64,000 bases of DNA from Neglectibacter timonensis. Lineage in GTDB: Bacteria > Bacillota > Clostridia > Oscillospirales > Acutalibacteraceae. This document shows positions 62,566 to 64,000 of this stretch, piece after piece (positions within the stretch are counted from its first letter, which is position 1; every line of letters starts with the position of its first letter). A model generated the notes under the pieces. That model searched no databases and had not been told where the DNA came from. It saw only the letters and a program-made list of their open reading frames with translations. The stretch lies in NCBI RefSeq assembly GCF_900048895.1, contig NZ_LT160640.1, forward strand, positions 1,566,758 to 1,630,757, written 5' to 3'. Position numbers and translations under genes: made by a program.

Positions 62566-63621
62566 ATGGAAGGAAACAGAAGCATGAAGGGCGCGGTTCT
62601 GCCAGGAAACAGCACGGTGGAACTGCGGGATTTTGAGATTCCCAAACCCGGCCACGGCGAGGTGCTGATTCAGACCAAGGCCACCACAATCTGCGGGAGC
62701 GACATCCGGTGTATCTACCGGGAACACGTGGGCAAGGGGCCGGAGGGCTACATTCCCGGCACCATCGCAGGCCATGAGCCCTGCGGCGTCATCGTGGAGG
62801 AGGGCGAGGGGCTCAGGCGTTTCCACAAGGGGGACCGGGTGATCGTCTACCACATTTCCGGCTGCGGCCTGTGCAACGACTGCCGGCGCGGCTATTACAT
62901 CTCCTGCAAAAGCCCCTACCGCCGGGCATATGGCTGGCAGCGCAACGGCGGCATGGCCCCCTACATTCTGGCGGAGGAAAAGGATTTGATCGCTCTGCCC
63001 GACAGCCTGACCTATAAGGACGGCGCTCAGGTGGCATGCGGCTTCGGCACGGTCTACGAGGCCATCGAAAAGATCGGCGTGAGCGGAAACGACGCCGTGC
63101 TGGTAACCGGCTTGGGCCCTGTAGGTCTGGCGGCCCTCATGCTCTGCCGGGCCATGGGCGCCAATCTGCTCATTGGCGTGGAGACCAACGAAGCCCGGAT
63201 CGAGCTGGCCAAAAAGCTGGGGCTTGCGGATCATGTGTTCTCTCCCGAGGGGGCGCTGGAAAAGGTTCTGCAGCTCACGGGAGGAAACGGCGTGGAGCGC
63301 TCCATCGACGCCAGCGCCAGCGACCCGGGCCGGCAGCTGGCCATCCGGGCGACGCGGGATCGGGGAAAAATCGCCTTCGTAGGGGAAGGCGGCACCTGCA
63401 CCTTCGAACCCAGCCCGGACATCATCCACGGGCAGAAGACTATCTACGGCTCCTGGGTGACCTCTTTGTGGAAAATGGAGGAGCTGGTGGAGCGGCTGGT
63501 ACGCTGGGGGATCCACCCTGAGGAGCTCATCACCCACGAATTCCCGTTGGAACAAGCCTCTGATGCCTATGCCCTGATGGCGGGAGGCAGCTGCGGCAAA
63601 GTGGCCGTGGTGTTCGAATAA
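62566..63621 (+). CDS. Zinc-dependent medium-chain alcohol/polyol dehydrogenase
   Basis: A 351-residue MDR enzyme oxidising alcohols or polyols with NAD(P)+. The catalytic zinc site lies in TICGSD and GHEPCG, the structural zinc cysteines in CGLCNDCRRGYYISC, and the Rossmann motif in VTGLGPVGLAALML. Sorbitol/threonine-dehydrogenase relatives are likely; the substrate is unknown. The ATG at 62566 has GGGAGG. It is followed after 61 bases by an aldo/keto reductase. Confidence 0.9.
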   Translation: MEGNRSMKGAVLPGNSTVELRDFEIPKPGHGEVLIQTKATTICGSDIRCIYREHVGKGPEGYIPGTIAGHEPCGVIVEEGEGLRRFHKGDRVIVYHISGCGLCNDCRRGYYISCKSPYRRAYGWQRNGGMAPYILAEEKDLIALPDSLTYKDGAQVACGFGTVYEAIEKIGVSGNDAVLVTGLGPVGLAALMLCRAMGANLLIGVETNEARIELAKKLGLADHVFSPEGALEKVLQLTGGNGVERSIDASASDPGRQLAIRATRDRGKIAFVGEGGTCTFEPSPDIIHGQKTIYGSWVTSLWKMEELVERLVRWGIHPEELITHEFPLEQASDAYALMAGGSCGKVAVVFE

Positions 63622-63682
63622 ATCCGGAGCAAGAGCCGGACTTCGGCCCGGCGCAGAAAGAAAGGATGAGAGGAAAAACCAT

Positions 63683-64000
63683 ATGAAGGAAGAAAGCATC
63701 CAACAGGAACGGATTCCCCGCCGTATTCTGCCGGGCGGCGATGCTGTGCCCGCCATTGGCCTGGGCACTTTCGGTTCCGACAAATACGGCCCAGAAGAGG
63801 TGGCCCGGGCCGTTTACGGGGGAATTCGCCAGGGCTACCGGCTCATCGACTGCGCCGCGGTCTATCAGAATGAGGCCCAGGTAGGCGAGGCGCTGGAACA
63901 TGCTCTGGAAGAAGGGCTCGCCAAGCGGGAGGAGCTGTTCCTCATTTCCAAGGTCTGGAACGACAGGCATGGAGAGGGCGAGGTGCTCGCCTCCTGCAGG
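63683..64000 (+). CDS. Aldo/keto reductase, N-terminal part (runs off window)
   Basis: The visible 106 codons read as an AKR barrel start: VPAIGLGTFGSDKYG, then YRLIDCAAVYQNEAQVGEALE with the catalytic Asp and Tyr, and LISKVWND with the Lys. The 3' end is outside the window. GAGAGGAAAAACC precedes the ATG. It probably shares the transcript and a substrate route with the dehydrogenase. Confidence 0.9.
   Translation, partial: MKEESIQQERIPRRILPGGDAVPAIGLGTFGSDKYGPEEVARAVYGGIRQGYRLIDCAAVYQNEAQVGEALEHALEEGLAKREELFLISKVWNDRHGEGEVLASCR

Overview
The window reads as chromosomal DNA of an anaerobic, spore-forming, Gram-positive Clostridia-type bacterium (Bacillota, probably Eubacteriales/Oscillospirales). 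The evidence is Firmicutes-style AGGAGG ribosome binding sites, YpeB and CotH spore proteins, an S-layer-homology protein, an ECF transporter module, meso-DAP dehydrogenase, desulfoferrodoxin plus ferritin, and ferredoxin-fused aldo/keto reductases. Most of it is GC-rich. The first 2.5 kb and the 5.3-6.8 kb stretch are visibly more AT-rich.

Layout. 1-2.3 kb: end of pyrG and complete purF. 2.9-3.6 kb: four tRNAs (Gly, Arg, His, Gln) from one strong leftward promoter, with a duplicated tRNA-Gly 3' end in the spacer. 3.8-5.3 kb: secreted transglutaminase/SLH protein. 5.6-6.5 kb: AT-rich insert (zinc-ribbon protein, alpha/beta hydrolase). 6.9-21.5 kb, leftward housekeeping genes: ruvC-ruvA-ruvB, glmM, a 5 x ~101-bp tandem repeat, a methyltransferase, ecfA1-ecfA2-ecfT, Nudix, truA, a DUF5711 protein, CvpA-like protein, pgsA and a zinc-finger ClpE-like ATPase. 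21.7-32.6 kb: ypeB, hydrolases, polysaccharide deacetylase, ddh, DinB-like protein, glgB with a divergent TetR regulator, patatin, and an ogt whose 3' end looks frameshifted. 32.7-37 kb: low-molecular-weight phosphatase, ArsC/Spx-like protein, YaiI-like protein, an XRE-desulfoferrodoxin fusion, radical SAM protein, deoB. 37-40.6 kb: two ferredoxin-type aldo/keto reductases flanking ferritin and desulfoferrodoxin. 40.7-43.8 kb: larE-larB-larC (nickel-pincer cofactor). 44.2-49.1 kb: cation/proton antiporter with divergent LysR regulator, amidase-domain protein, Na/Pi symporter. 49.2-55.7 kb: cotH, DUF4956 and VTC polyphosphate polymerase, divergent from a two-component system and a HEAT protein. 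56-64 kb: peptide/nickel-type ABC transporter behind a structured leader RNA, AraC regulator, and a divergent alcohol dehydrogenase plus a partial aldo/keto reductase.

Themes. Redox and metal handling recur: superoxide reductase, ferritin, Fe-S aldo/keto reductases, nickel cofactor synthesis with a very long His tract, and a possibly nickel/peptide-type importer. Two promoters with the 19-bp spacer of MerR-regulated promoters precede an aldo/keto reductase and the lar operon, but no merR gene is in the window. No CRISPR array, IS element or prophage was seen. The candidates most worth pursuing are the leader RNA at 61187-61329, the XRE-superoxide-reductase fusion at 34257, the CotH/VTC/two-component cluster with its matching direct-repeat boxes, and the tandem repeat at 17061.
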